A stretch of 63,742 nt of DNA from Desulfarculaceae bacterium. GTDB taxonomy: Bacteria; Desulfobacterota; Desulfarculia; Desulfarculales; Desulfarculaceae. The notes beneath the pieces are model-generated. The model was not told the DNA's origin, made no database searches, and was given only the letters and a program-made list of their open reading frames with translations. The stretch is from positions 1 through 63,742 of the forward strand of contig JAHLKT010000009.1 in assembly GCA_020444545.1 (NCBI GenBank), read 5' to 3'. Both the position numbers and the translations under genes were made by a program. This document shows, one piece after another, positions 17,277 to 25,567 of this stretch. The stretch's first letter is position 1, and the number at the start of each line of letters is the position of its first letter.

Positions 17277-18623
17277 CTAACTGATCCCGTACTTTTTCAG
17301 CTTGTAGGCCAGATTCGATTTGGTGAGCCCCAGGGCCTCGGCCGCGTGGGCGGCCACGCCGTCGGCCTCCTTAAGGGCCTGGAGGATCATGCGCTGCTCC
17401 AGGTCTTCCAAGGCCTCGTTAAGGTTCACCCCGCTGGGAGGCGGGGCCGCCTCGGCAGGCGTGGCGGCTGGCCGCATCTCCAAGGGGAGGTCGGCCGGGG
17501 TGATGCGTTCGCCGGCCAGGATCACCGCCCGCTCGATGGCGTTCTCCAGCTCGCGAACGTTGCCCGGCCAGGGGTGGCGGTAGATCACCTCCATGGCCTC
17601 CTGGGAGACCTCGGGCGCGGGGCGGCCCACCTCGGCGGCGTACTTGTTTACGAAGTGGGCCACCAGAGCGGGTAGGTCCTCCATGCGCGAGCTGAGGGGA
17701 GGCAGGTCGACGCGCACCACGTTTAAGCGATAGAACAGGTCCTCGCGGAAGGAGCCCTCCTCCACCGCCTCGGCCAGGTCGCGGTTGGTGGCGGCCACGA
17801 TGCGCACATCCACCTTGATGGGCTGGTTGCCCCCCACCCGCTCGAAGGTCCGCTCCTGCAGCACGCGCAAGAGCTTCACTTGCAGGCTGGGGCCCATCTC
17901 GCCTACCTCGTCCAGGAACAGGGTGCCCCCATGGGCCAGCTCGAAGCGGCCCTTGCGCCGGGCGCTGGCCCCGGTGAAGGCGCCCTTCTCGTGACCGAAC
18001 AGCTCACTCTCCAGCAGGGTCTCGGTAAGGGCCATGCAGTTGACCGCCACGAAGGGCTCCTCGGCCCGGGGGGAGCGGGCGTGGATGGCCCGGGCGATCA
18101 GCTCCTTGCCCGTGCCGCTCTCGCCGGTGAGGAGCACCGTGGCCTTGGTGGCGGCCACCTTGTCGATCAGCTCGTACACCTCGCGCATGACCTTGCTGTC
18201 GCCGATGATCTCGCCGAATCCTTTGAGCTCCTCCTTGAGCAGCCGATTCTGGGCCAGCAGGCGGCGCATCTTGAGCGCCTTTTGCACGGTGAGCAGCAGC
18301 TCGGTGTTCTCGAAAGGCTTGGTGATGTAGTCCACCGCCCCGGCCTTCATGGCCTCAACCGCGTTTTCCACCGTGCCGTAGGCGGTCATCACGATGATCA
18401 GCACGTCCGGGAAGCGCTCCTTGAGGCGGCGGATAAGCTCCACCCCGGTCATGGTGGGCATGCGCATGTCGGTGATGACCAGGTCGGGCTCATCCTCGGC
18501 AGCCTGGGCCAGGGCCTGGGAGCCGCTGTTAGCCGTGAACACCTCGTAGCCCGCGTCAGCCAACAGGGCCTGCAAGACCACCAGGTAGTTCTTCTCGTCG
18601 TCGACTATGAGGATGCGTTCCAC
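17277..18623 (-). CDS. NtrC-family sigma-54-dependent response regulator
   Basis: 448 residues. Receiver 1-118 with D8/D9, phospho-acceptor D52 and K102. AAA+ domain with Walker A GESGTGKE (167-174), canonical GAFTGA (214-219) and LFLDEVGEM. Fis-like helix-turn-helix at the end ([18 protein letters not shown]). GTG start, 15 bases after the partner kinase stop. No matching sigma-54 promoter was found in the window, so its targets are elsewhere. Confidence 0.92.
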   Translation of the reverse strand: MERILIVDDEKNYLVVLQALLADAGYEVFTANSGSQALAQAAEDEPDLVITDMRMPTMTGVELIRRLKERFPDVLIIVMTAYGTVENAVEAMKAGAVDYITKPFENTELLLTVQKALKMRRLLAQNRLLKEELKGFGEIIGDSKVMREVYELIDKVAATKATVLLTGESGTGKELIARAIHARSPRAEEPFVAVNCMALTETLLESELFGHEKGAFTGASARRKGRFELAHGGTLFLDEVGEMGPSLQVKLLRVLQERTFERVGGNQPIKVDVRIVAATNRDLAEAVEEGSFREDLFYRLNVVRVDLPPLSSRMEDLPALVAHFVNKYAAEVGRPAPEVSQEAMEVIYRHPWPGNVRELENAIERAVILAGERITPADLPLEMRPAATPAEAAPPPSGVNLNEALEDLEQRMILQALKEADGVAAHAAEALGLTKSNLAYKLKKYGIS

Positions 18624-18638
18624 TGGCCTATCCGCTTC

Positions 18639-20090
18639 CTAGGTCTCGTAGGGCCGAGGCAGGAGCACTATTACCTGGGCCCCGCCGTCCGGCGTGTTGC
18701 CCACCTCCACCAGGCCCCGGTGGCTGGCGATGATGTTGCTCACGATGGATAGCCCCAGCCCAGTGCCCTTTTCCTTGGTGGTGAAGAAGGGGTCCAGGAG
18801 CCGGCCCGTGGCCTCGGGATCGAAGCCCGGACCGGTGTCGCTCACCGTGATCTGCACGAATTGGCGGCCGCCGCGCTCCACCCCGGCGGTGGCCACCCGC
18901 AGCACTCCGCCGTGATTCATGGCTTGCAGGGCGTTGTTGAAAATATTCAAAAAGGCCCGGTATAGCAAGTCCGCGTCGCCCAGGGCCAGGATGGTGGGCC
19001 TCTGGTACTCCCGCTCCACCCGGATGCCCAGCCGCACCGCCTCGCGCCCCAGGAACTCCAGGTTGCGCTCCAGCACCTCCTCCACGGCCATGGCCTGGAG
19101 CTGGGGCTGCTGGGGGCGGGCGAAGTCCAGGAACTCGGTAACGATCTGGTTGAGGCGGGTGCTCTCCTCCACAATGACCCCGGCCAGAGGCTTGGAGCTG
19201 TCCTCCACCTTGCTGCCCAACAGCTCGGCCGTGGAGCGCACGATGCCCAGGGGATTTCGTATCTCGTGGGCCACGCCCGCGATCATGCGCCCCAAGGAGG
19301 CCAGACGCTCGGCCTGGTTGAGCTGCTCCTCCAGGCGGGCCTGCTCCGCCGCGCGGCGGGCCATGATGCGCTGGCCCCGGATCACGATGGAGCGCAGGAT
19401 CACGAACAGCAGGGCCATCATCACCAGCAGGGTGGCCAGGATCAACAGCTGGTTGTACCAGACCTCCTGGAAGTCCTGGGCCAGGTCCAGGGTGATCTCG
19501 AACACCGCCCGGGGCGGCCCCAGCTCGGCGGTGCGGCGTCGCTCGTCCCTGAGGGGGATGAAGGTCTTGAGCACCCGCTGGCCCCCGCCCGCCTCAAAGA
19601 AGTTGGGCGCGGGCTCGATGACGCTCACCGCCTTGCCCGCCACCGCCCCCTGGAAGGCGGCCCCCTCGTTGCTCACCCGCCCGATGTAGTCGGGCTGGGT
19701 GGAGTAGATGATGTTGCCCTCCAGGTCCAGGATATTGACCTTGAGCACATGCAGGGAATGGATGGTGTTCTTGACCACCGCGTCCAGGAGGGTGAACTGC
19801 TCGGGCTGGCCCACGTTGATGCCGCCGTGGCTGGTGATGGCGGGCACCACGAAGCGGGTCATCACCTGGTGGTTCAGGTTCTCGGCCAAAAGCAGGGCGT
19901 ATTGCTCGCGCTTCTGCAAAAAGAACTGCGAAGCCCTACGGCTCACCGCGCTGGAGATGAGCAGGCTGAACAACAGGATGATGATAAGGCTGGTGACCGA
20001 GAAATACTTGACCAGCTGAAACGGCTTGGCAGCCTCGCTCTGGCTGAACCCCCCGGGTGGGGGCAGCGCGGCGGCGTTGGACTCGCTCAA
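18639..20090 (-). CDS. membrane sensor histidine kinase
   Basis: 483 residues. Two membrane segments (about 31-49 and 214-236) enclose a periplasmic sensor region of about 160 residues with LKVNILDLEGNIIYSTQPDYIG, which resembles a Cache/PAS-like fold. Then a linker, HisKA with H275 in VAHEIRNPL, and HATPase ending GLGLSIVSNIIASHRG. The start is TTG, 12 bases after pgi, with AGGGCGGG upstream. Operon order is pgi, kinase, regulator. Confidence 0.88.
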   Translation of the reverse strand: MSESNAAALPPPGGFSQSEAAKPFQLVKYFSVTSLIIILLFSLLISSAVSRRASQFFLQKREQYALLLAENLNHQVMTRFVVPAITSHGGINVGQPEQFTLLDAVVKNTIHSLHVLKVNILDLEGNIIYSTQPDYIGRVSNEGAAFQGAVAGKAVSVIEPAPNFFEAGGGQRVLKTFIPLRDERRRTAELGPPRAVFEITLDLAQDFQEVWYNQLLILATLLVMMALLFVILRSIVIRGQRIMARRAAEQARLEEQLNQAERLASLGRMIAGVAHEIRNPLGIVRSTAELLGSKVEDSSKPLAGVIVEESTRLNQIVTEFLDFARPQQPQLQAMAVEEVLERNLEFLGREAVRLGIRVEREYQRPTILALGDADLLYRAFLNIFNNALQAMNHGGVLRVATAGVERGGRQFVQITVSDTGPGFDPEATGRLLDPFFTTKEKGTGLGLSIVSNIIASHRGLVEVGNTPDGGAQVIVLLPRPYET

Positions 20091-20102
20091 GCCGTCCCGC
20101 CC

Positions 20103-21500
20103 TTACACCAGGTACTTTTCGCCGGCGTCCAGGGCCCTCATGCGCTCGGCCTGGGCCTCGAAGCCCTTGCGGCCCATGAGGCCGTAGGAGAGCTGCTTAC
20201 TTAGCTCCACGCCGGGCTGGTCCAGGGGGTTGATCTCCATGAGGCCGCCGGCCATGACCGTGGCCAGCTCCAGGAGGTAGATCACCTCGCCCAGGGTCTC
20301 GGGCGAGACGGCGGGCAGGCGCAGGCTATAGGAGGGCCGCCCCTGGCTGGCCAAGGCGGCGGCGGTGGCCCGGCTCTCGGCGTGCACCAGCTCGGCCAAG
20401 GAGCGCCCGCCCAGATAGCTCAGGGCGTCGATCTTGGGGTAGAGCTCGGGAATCACCAGGTCGCGGCCGTAGTTGTCCAGGGTGAGGAACATGACCAGCT
20501 TGTCCTGGGGCCCTTCCATGTAGAGCTGGAGCTGGGAGTGCTGGTCCGTGGCCCCCACCGCAGCCACCGGGGTTTGGCCCAGATGCACCTCGTCGCCCTT
20601 CAAGGACACCGCCTTGCCCAGGGACTCGGCCCAGAGCTGGGCGAACCATTGGGCCAGTCCGAACAGGTCGGTGGCATAGGGCATCATCACCAGGACGTTG
20701 CGCCCCTGGCGGTAGAAGCCCACATTGAGCGCGCCTACCAGGTAGGCCGGATTTTTCATGAGGTCCGGGCTGGTGCAGTCCGCGGCCATGGCCGCCGCGC
20801 CCGAGAGCAAGGCGGCCACGTCATGCCCCGCGCAGGCCAGGGGCAAAAGGCCCACCGGGGTGAGCACCGAGTAGCGCCCGCCCACATTGGGCGGCACGTT
20901 GAGGATGGCCACGGGCTCGTCCTCGGCGATGAGCCGGAGGTTGCCTTTCTGGGGATCGGTGATGAACACCAAACGCCTAAGCGCCTCTTCTTTGCCCAGG
21001 CGGCGCTCCAACAGCTCCTTGACGATGAGGAACTGGGACATGGTCTCGGCGGTGGATCCGCTTTTGCTGATCACGCAGAAGGCGGTGCGCTCCAGGTCCA
21101 CCTGGTCCAGCACCGCGCCGAAGAAGCGGGGGTCGCTGTTATCGGCCACGAAGACCCTCATGCCGTCCGGGCCGGGCGGCAGGGCGTGGCGCAGAGCGCC
21201 CTTGAGGGCCATGTCCACCGCAGTGGTGCCCAGGGCGCTGCCCCCGATGCCCAAGACCACCAGCTCGTCGGCGATGGAGCGCAGGCGGGACGCCTGCTCC
21301 AACACCTGCTCCAGCACCTCGTCTTGGGCGGGCAGGTCCATGAAGCCCAGTTGTCCGGCGGCGTGCTGCGAAGTTATGCGTTGGTGAACCGCCTCCACCG
21401 CCGGGGCCAGGTCGTTCAGCCGCGCCTGGGTGAACCCGTGCGCGCCGATGATCTCCTCCCGGCAGTATGCGTAATCTACCTTCACACCGCGTTTGGCCAT
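20103..21500 (-). CDS. pgi: glucose-6-phosphate isomerase
   Basis: 465 residues, close to the shorter bacterial PGI length. Conserved segments include VLGIGGSALGTTAVDMAL, VADNSDPRFFGAVLD, VISKSGSTAETMSQF and a C-terminal YGLMGRKGFEAQ. It interconverts glucose-6-P and fructose-6-P. The ATG at 21500 is chosen because AAAGGG stands 9 bases upstream; ATGs at 21509 and 21548 are in frame but worse placed. It is the first gene of an operon with a two-component pair, an unusual coupling. Confidence 0.93.
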   Translation of the reverse strand: MAKRGVKVDYAYCREEIIGAHGFTQARLNDLAPAVEAVHQRITSQHAAGQLGFMDLPAQDEVLEQVLEQASRLRSIADELVVLGIGGSALGTTAVDMALKGALRHALPPGPDGMRVFVADNSDPRFFGAVLDQVDLERTAFCVISKSGSTAETMSQFLIVKELLERRLGKEEALRRLVFITDPQKGNLRLIAEDEPVAILNVPPNVGGRYSVLTPVGLLPLACAGHDVAALLSGAAAMAADCTSPDLMKNPAYLVGALNVGFYRQGRNVLVMMPYATDLFGLAQWFAQLWAESLGKAVSLKGDEVHLGQTPVAAVGATDQHSQLQLYMEGPQDKLVMFLTLDNYGRDLVIPELYPKIDALSYLGGRSLAELVHAESRATAAALASQGRPSYSLRLPAVSPETLGEVIYLLELATVMAGGLMEINPLDQPGVELSKQLSYGLMGRKGFEAQAERMRALDAGEKYLV

Positions 21501-21645
21501 AGCCGACATCCCTTTCCGCTCTCCCATGCGGCACACCCGCCGGAGCACGGCAATTGCTCATTAGTAGTTGGGATGATTATACGTTGTGGCTGCCGCCCCC
21601 TCAAGGCCATATAGATTTGACAAAGCTTTACAAACGAGCTATGTA

Positions 21646-21954
21646 ATGAACAATCTCAAGTGCAAAAAATGCAGATGCAAATCGGTATTCCCAAGGCTGG
21701 AGGTTCGTGTGCGGGATATGCTCGATCATCTGGCGGACCAGATCTTGGATATGGACGCCAACGACCTCAACGAATTCCTGCCCGAAATGCAAGCCCGCAT
21801 GGACGATTGCGACAATAGCCTGGAATGGGAACGCTCGGTGATCATCTTTTTCCTGATCAACGCGGTGCGTTTCAAATGTTCCATGGCCAGCAAGCACGCC
21901 CAGAAGAACTGCCCCGAGGAAGTGGGCCGTCCCCAACTGAGGGTGGTCAAGTAG
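21646..21954 (+). CDS. small Cys-rich protein of unknown function
   Basis: 102 residues starting MNNLKCKKCRC, with three Cys in the first eleven residues and further Cys at the C-terminal half, suggesting a metal-binding patch. The middle is acidic and helical (MDANDLNEFLPEMQARMDD). Third-base G+C matches local genes. No good ribosome site precedes the ATG, and a TTGACA at 21617 is too close to it to serve as its promoter, so the start is uncertain. The stop is 1 base from the convergent rarA stop. Confidence 0.5.
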   Translation: MNNLKCKKCRCKSVFPRLEVRVRDMLDHLADQILDMDANDLNEFLPEMQARMDDCDNSLEWERSVIIFFLINAVRFKCSMASKHAQKNCPEEVGRPQLRVVK

Positions 21955-21955
21955 A

Positions 21956-23314
21956 CTAACTTTTCCCCTTATCCTTTTCCGAAGCGAGGCGGGCCTTGGC
22001 CTGCCTTAATTTTTCCAAACGCTCCCTTAGGAATTTTTCGCGACCCCGCTGGCTGGGGCGGTAGTAGCTCCGTCCGCGCAGCCGCTCGGGCAAAAACTCC
22101 TGGGCCACCACCGCATTCTCGAAGTCGTGCGGGTACTGGTAGCCTTTGCCGTAGTCCAGCTCTTTCATCAGGCGGGTGGAGGGGTTGCGGATATGGAGCG
22201 GCACTTCCAGGGGCCCCAGTTCGCGGGCGTCCCGTTTGGCCGCGCTGAAGGCAGTGTACAGGGCGTTGGTCTTGGGGGCCAGGGCCAGGTAGACCACCGC
22301 CTGGGCGATGGGCAAATCGCCCTCGGGCAGGCCCATGAGGTCAAAGGCCCTGAGCGCGGCGATGACCTGGTTCAGGGCGTAGGGATCGGCCAGGCCCACG
22401 TCCTCGCAGGCGAAGTTGCACAGCCGCCGCAGGATGTAGTGCGGCGACTCGCCCGCTTCCAACATGCGGGCCAGCCAGTAGAGCGCCGCATCCGGGTCCG
22501 AGCCCCGGAGCGACTTGTGCAGCGCGCTGATGAGGTTGTAGTGCTCCTCGCCGGCCTTGTCGTAGCGCAGGGCCTTTTTGCCCACCGCCTCCTCGGCCAG
22601 CTCCAGGTCGATGAGCTTGCCCCCGGCCTTGCCCAGGGGGGCCGCCTGGGCCGCCACCTCCAAGACCACCAGGAGCCGCCGGGCGTCGCCAAAGGCCGCG
22701 TTGATCAGATGCTCGGCCGCCTCGGGAGTCACCTCTATGCCCAGGCCGCCCAGGCCGCGCTCCGGGTCGCTGAGCGCCCGGGCCAGGATGCTCTCCAGCT
22801 CGGCCGGTCCCAGGGGATGGAGCACCATGACCCTGAGCCGGGACAAGAGCGCCGGAATTATCTCGAAGCTGGGGTTTTCGGTGGTGGCTCCCAAAAGGGA
22901 GATCACCCCGGACTCCACGTGGGGCAGGAAGGCATCCTGCTGGGCCTTGTTGAAACGGTGGATCTCGTCCACGAACAGGACGGTGCGCCGTCCGCCGCGC
23001 AAGCGGTCGCGGGCAGCGGCCACCTCGCGGCGCACTTCGGCCACGCCCGAGAGCACGGCCGAGAACTCGCTGAAATGGGCGTCCCAGGAGCGGGCCAGGA
23101 GGCGGGCCAGGGTGGTTTTGCCAGTGCCCGGCGGGCCCCAGAAGATCAACGAGGCGGGCTGCCCCTGCTCCATGAGCTTCATCAGCGGCTTGCCCGGGCC
23201 CATGAGATGCTCCTGGCCCGCGAAATCGGCCAGGTCATGGGGGCGTAGGCGCTCGGCCAGGGGGGCATTGGCAGGCGGGGCGTTGGGCGCTTCGGGCTCT
23301 TGGAACAAGCTCAC
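21956..23314 (-). CDS. rarA: replication-associated recombination AAA+ protein RarA/MgsA
   Basis: 452 residues. Walker A WGPPGTGKTT (59-68), Walker B LFVDEIHRFNKAQQDAFLP, sensor-1 LLGATTENPSFE, and the C-terminal tetramerisation region with DYGKGYQYPHDFENA. RarA acts at stalled forks with SSB. The start is GTG at 23314, whose GTGA overlaps the patatin stop by 4 bases, indicating translational coupling. The frame stays open further upstream, but that part is antisense shadow of the patatin gene. Confidence 0.93.
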   Translation of the reverse strand: MSLFQEPEAPNAPPANAPLAERLRPHDLADFAGQEHLMGPGKPLMKLMEQGQPASLIFWGPPGTGKTTLARLLARSWDAHFSEFSAVLSGVAEVRREVAAARDRLRGGRRTVLFVDEIHRFNKAQQDAFLPHVESGVISLLGATTENPSFEIIPALLSRLRVMVLHPLGPAELESILARALSDPERGLGGLGIEVTPEAAEHLINAAFGDARRLLVVLEVAAQAAPLGKAGGKLIDLELAEEAVGKKALRYDKAGEEHYNLISALHKSLRGSDPDAALYWLARMLEAGESPHYILRRLCNFACEDVGLADPYALNQVIAALRAFDLMGLPEGDLPIAQAVVYLALAPKTNALYTAFSAAKRDARELGPLEVPLHIRNPSTRLMKELDYGKGYQYPHDFENAVVAQEFLPERLRGRSYYRPSQRGREKFLRERLEKLRQAKARLASEKDKGKS

Positions 23315-24240
23315 CGCGCCGCCTCCCCGCCCCGAAGCAGGCGCTTCCACCAGGGGCCGCCGGACTTGAGCAAGCGCTCCAGATTCTGCCAGGCCTCTTC
23401 CCCGGCCCGGCGGCCCTGGTCCATGATCCAGGCGCTGCGGCCGAAGTCGGCCCAGTGCACGTCGCCCAGGGCGGGTTGCAGGGCCAGGTCGGCCTGCTCG
23501 CACAGGAGTTGGGCCAGGTGATAGCTCTGTATCTCGGTGGCTCGCAAGTAGTACTCCATGGCCTGACCGGGCAGGTCGCTCACCGCCACCTCGCGGTCCA
23601 CGTTCACCGCCACCACCAGGCCTCCCTTGCCCAGGCGGCGGGCGAAGTCGGTGGGCACCAGGCACACCGCCCCGCCGTCGATGAGATGGCGGCCGTTCAG
23701 TTCCACCGGCTCGGCCACCCCGGGCACCGAACAGCTGGCCTGCACCGCGCGGCGCAGGTCGCCGTGCTCCAGAAGCACCGCCTCGCCGCTGATCACGTCG
23801 GTGGCCACGGCGGCAAAGGGGATGCGCGCGTCCTCTATTTTGGCGGGCGGCAGGAAAAAGCGCACCATCTCATGGAAAAAATCGGCCCCCACCAGGGCGC
23901 GGTCCAGGAAAAAGGATTTTACCAGAAGCCCCTGGCAGAACAGGCGGGTCACCCGGTCGGCCAATCCATGGCAGCTCTGCTCGTCGTTGGAGCGCATGGC
24001 CGCCAGGCGGGGATGGCGCGCCAGTTCGGTTTCGGAAAAGGCCAGCACCTGCTCGCGCATCTTGGTGGTGGAGTAGCCCAGGGCATAGCCCGCCCCCGCC
24101 ACCGCCCCGGCGCTGACCCCCACGATGTTATCGATAACCACGCCGTGGGCCTCGAAGGCCTCGATGACCCCCACGTGGGCGAAGCCGCGGGCTCCGCCCC
24201 CGCCCAAAGCCAAGCTTATTCCTCGTGCGCGCCGGGCCAT
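23311..24240 (-). CDS. patatin-like phospholipase (RssA-like)
   Basis: 309 residues. The oxyanion loop is GGGGARGFAHVGV (about 13-25), the nucleophile S43 sits in GVSAG, and the catalytic Asp is in DGGAV. Together these form the Ser-Asp dyad of patatin hydrolases. No signal peptide, so cytoplasmic or membrane-associated. Probably acts on acyl lipids. First gene of a pair with rarA. A second patatin gene is at 39629. Confidence 0.88.
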   Translation of the reverse strand: MARRARGISLALGGGGARGFAHVGVIEAFEAHGVVIDNIVGVSAGAVAGAGYALGYSTTKMREQVLAFSETELARHPRLAAMRSNDEQSCHGLADRVTRLFCQGLLVKSFFLDRALVGADFFHEMVRFFLPPAKIEDARIPFAAVATDVISGEAVLLEHGDLRRAVQASCSVPGVAEPVELNGRHLIDGGAVCLVPTDFARRLGKGGLVVAVNVDREVAVSDLPGQAMEYYLRATEIQSYHLAQLLCEQADLALQPALGDVHWADFGRSAWIMDQGRRAGEEAWQNLERLLKSGGPWWKRLLRGGEAAR

Positions 24241-24270
24241 TTATTATCGCCGCCCCCTTGCTTTTAACCC

Positions 24271-24299
24271 TTTACAGATACCTAGGTTTTGGCTATATT
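24271..24299 (+). promoter_or_regulatory. sigma-70-type promoter of rpsU
   Basis: TTTACA (24271-24276), 17-base spacer, TATATT (24294-24299). Predicted start near 24306, about 68 bases before the rpsU start. Confidence 0.65.
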
Positions 24300-24373
24300 T
24301 ACCAACTGTTTCCGCCCAGGGGGGCGGAGCGGGTTCGATTCACAACTTAATGTTATAGAGGGTGGTGATTGCT

Positions 24374-24577
24374 GTGCAAGTCCAGGTAGTGGACAACAAC
24401 GTCGAGAAGGCCATCAAGGTTCTCAAGCGCAAGCTGACCAAGGAAGGCGTTTTCCGCCAGCTCAAGGAAAAACGCTGGCACGAAAAGCCGTCGGACATGC
24501 GTCGGCGCAAGGAGCGCCAGGCTCGCCGGCGCCTGCGGCGTCAGATCGCCCGGGCCCGCGCCCGCACCACGCGCTAG
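24374..24577 (+). CDS. rpsU: 30S ribosomal protein S21
   Basis: 67 residues, highly basic, with the S21 signature VVDNNVEKAIKVLKRKL near the start and an Arg-rich C-terminus. The GTG at 24374 is preferred because GGTGG lies 8 bases upstream and gives a family-like N-terminus. An earlier GTG at 24362 is in frame and falls inside the ribosome site. S21 helps mRNA binding on the small subunit. Confidence 0.93.
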   Translation: MQVQVVDNNVEKAIKVLKRKLTKEGVFRQLKEKRWHEKPSDMRRRKERQARRRLRRQIARARARTTR

Positions 24578-24597
24578 GTTCCTTCTCCGCGTTTGCC

Positions 24598-24631
24598 AAG
24601 CGGCCGCTCCCCCAACGCGGGGCGGCCGCTT
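24598..24631. terminator. hairpin after rpsU
   Basis: AAGCGGCCGC and GCGGCCGCTT arms with a C/G-rich inner stem lie 20 bases after rpsU. No T-run follows on either strand, so termination efficiency is unclear. It could also protect the 3' end of the LysE-end transcript. Confidence 0.5.
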
Positions 24632-24691
24632 CGTCGTGCCTGGACGCTGGGAGCCACCCTCCCCTTCCCGCCTCATTGACGGCCTGAGAAA

Positions 24692-25357
24692 TCAGGCCCC
24701 GAACTGCTGCCAGGCGAACCAGGCGAAGTAGGCGGCGAAAAACACCAGGAACCCGGCGCACACCCCCACCAGCCCCCGATAGGCCGTGTCGTTGATGAAG
24801 CGGCGGCCCTTGGCCACCACCAGCGACACGAACAAGTACCACACGAAGTCCGAGCTGATGTGGCCCAGGTAGAAGATCACCAGGCCCCACCAGCCCAGGG
24901 GCGTGTCCAGGGCCATGGCGGTGAGCGACAGGCCCACCGTGGCCCACCACAGCGACCAGTAGGGGTTGGCCAGGCTGAGCAGGAAGCCGTCGCGCACCGG
25001 CCCGGCCGCCCGGGCCTTGCCCTCTTCCAGCTTCAGGCTCATGCCCGGTAAGGCCCGGAACATGCCCCAGGCCAGCCACACCAGGATAAGCGCCCCCACC
25101 CCGCCGATGATCCCGGCCACGGTCGGCTTGGTGAGCACCGGAGCCAAACCCAGCACCAGCGCGGCCAACAGCGCTGCCTCCAGGATGGCGTGGCCCAGAA
25201 CCACCAGGGGCCCGGCCTTCACGCCCTGGCGGGCGGCATGGGTCACGGTGACCGCCAGCACCGGGCCGGGCATCACCGCGCCGGATAGGCCGATGACGAA
25301 GCTGGTGGCCAGCAGGCTCCAGACGCCCAGACCGGACGGATCGGGCAAAGGGGTCAA
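24692..25357 (-). CDS. LysE-family exporter
   Basis: 221 residues with about six membrane helices. Typical LysE/RhtB start: FVIGLSGAVMPGPVLAVTVTHAARQG. Likely exports amino acids or similar small molecules across the inner membrane; substrate unknown. TTG start with AGGATAG upstream, 9 bases after the zinc-ribbon gene. Last gene of the long minus-strand block. Confidence 0.82.
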   Translation of the reverse strand: MTPLPDPSGLGVWSLLATSFVIGLSGAVMPGPVLAVTVTHAARQGVKAGPLVVLGHAILEAALLAALVLGLAPVLTKPTVAGIIGGVGALILVWLAWGMFRALPGMSLKLEEGKARAAGPVRDGFLLSLANPYWSLWWATVGLSLTAMALDTPLGWWGLVIFYLGHISSDFVWYLFVSLVVAKGRRFINDTAYRGLVGVCAGFLVFFAAYFAWFAWQQFGA

Positions 25358-25366
25358 GTGACTATC

Positions 25367-25567
25367 CTAGAAATACTTGCAGCCGGGCAGGTGGAACTTG
25401 GCGTAGCCGATGATGGGGCAGTCGCAGTCGGGCATGGCCGGAGAGCAGTCCTTCCACTCCGTGTCCTGCTGCTCGCGGGGCTTGCACATGGGGCAAAGCC
25501 CCTCCTCTTCCACCGGCTGCCCGCACTGGGGGCAGCGGTGGACCATCAGGCCGATAAGCTCTTTCAC
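25367..25567 (-). CDS. zinc-ribbon mini-protein
   Basis: 66 residues. A CxxC-x9-CxxC ribbon (C12, C15, C25, C28) is followed by three more Cys (C41, C48, C50) and a terminal IIGYAKFHLPGCKYF. This tail resembles the HxPxCxxY/F metal-site strand of the Ada-type fold but stops there. The ATG overlaps the aminopeptidase stop (ATGA), so expression is coupled. Likely zinc-binding; function unknown. Short length and the overlap argue for a real gene rather than chance. Confidence 0.7.
   Translation of the reverse strand: MKELIGLMVHRCPQCGQPVEEEGLCPMCKPREQQDTEWKDCSPAMPDCDCPIIGYAKFHLPGCKYF

Noticed and set aside
24325-24350. tRNA-like GGTTCGATTC box before rpsU
   Set aside because: No acceptor or anticodon stem can be formed around it.
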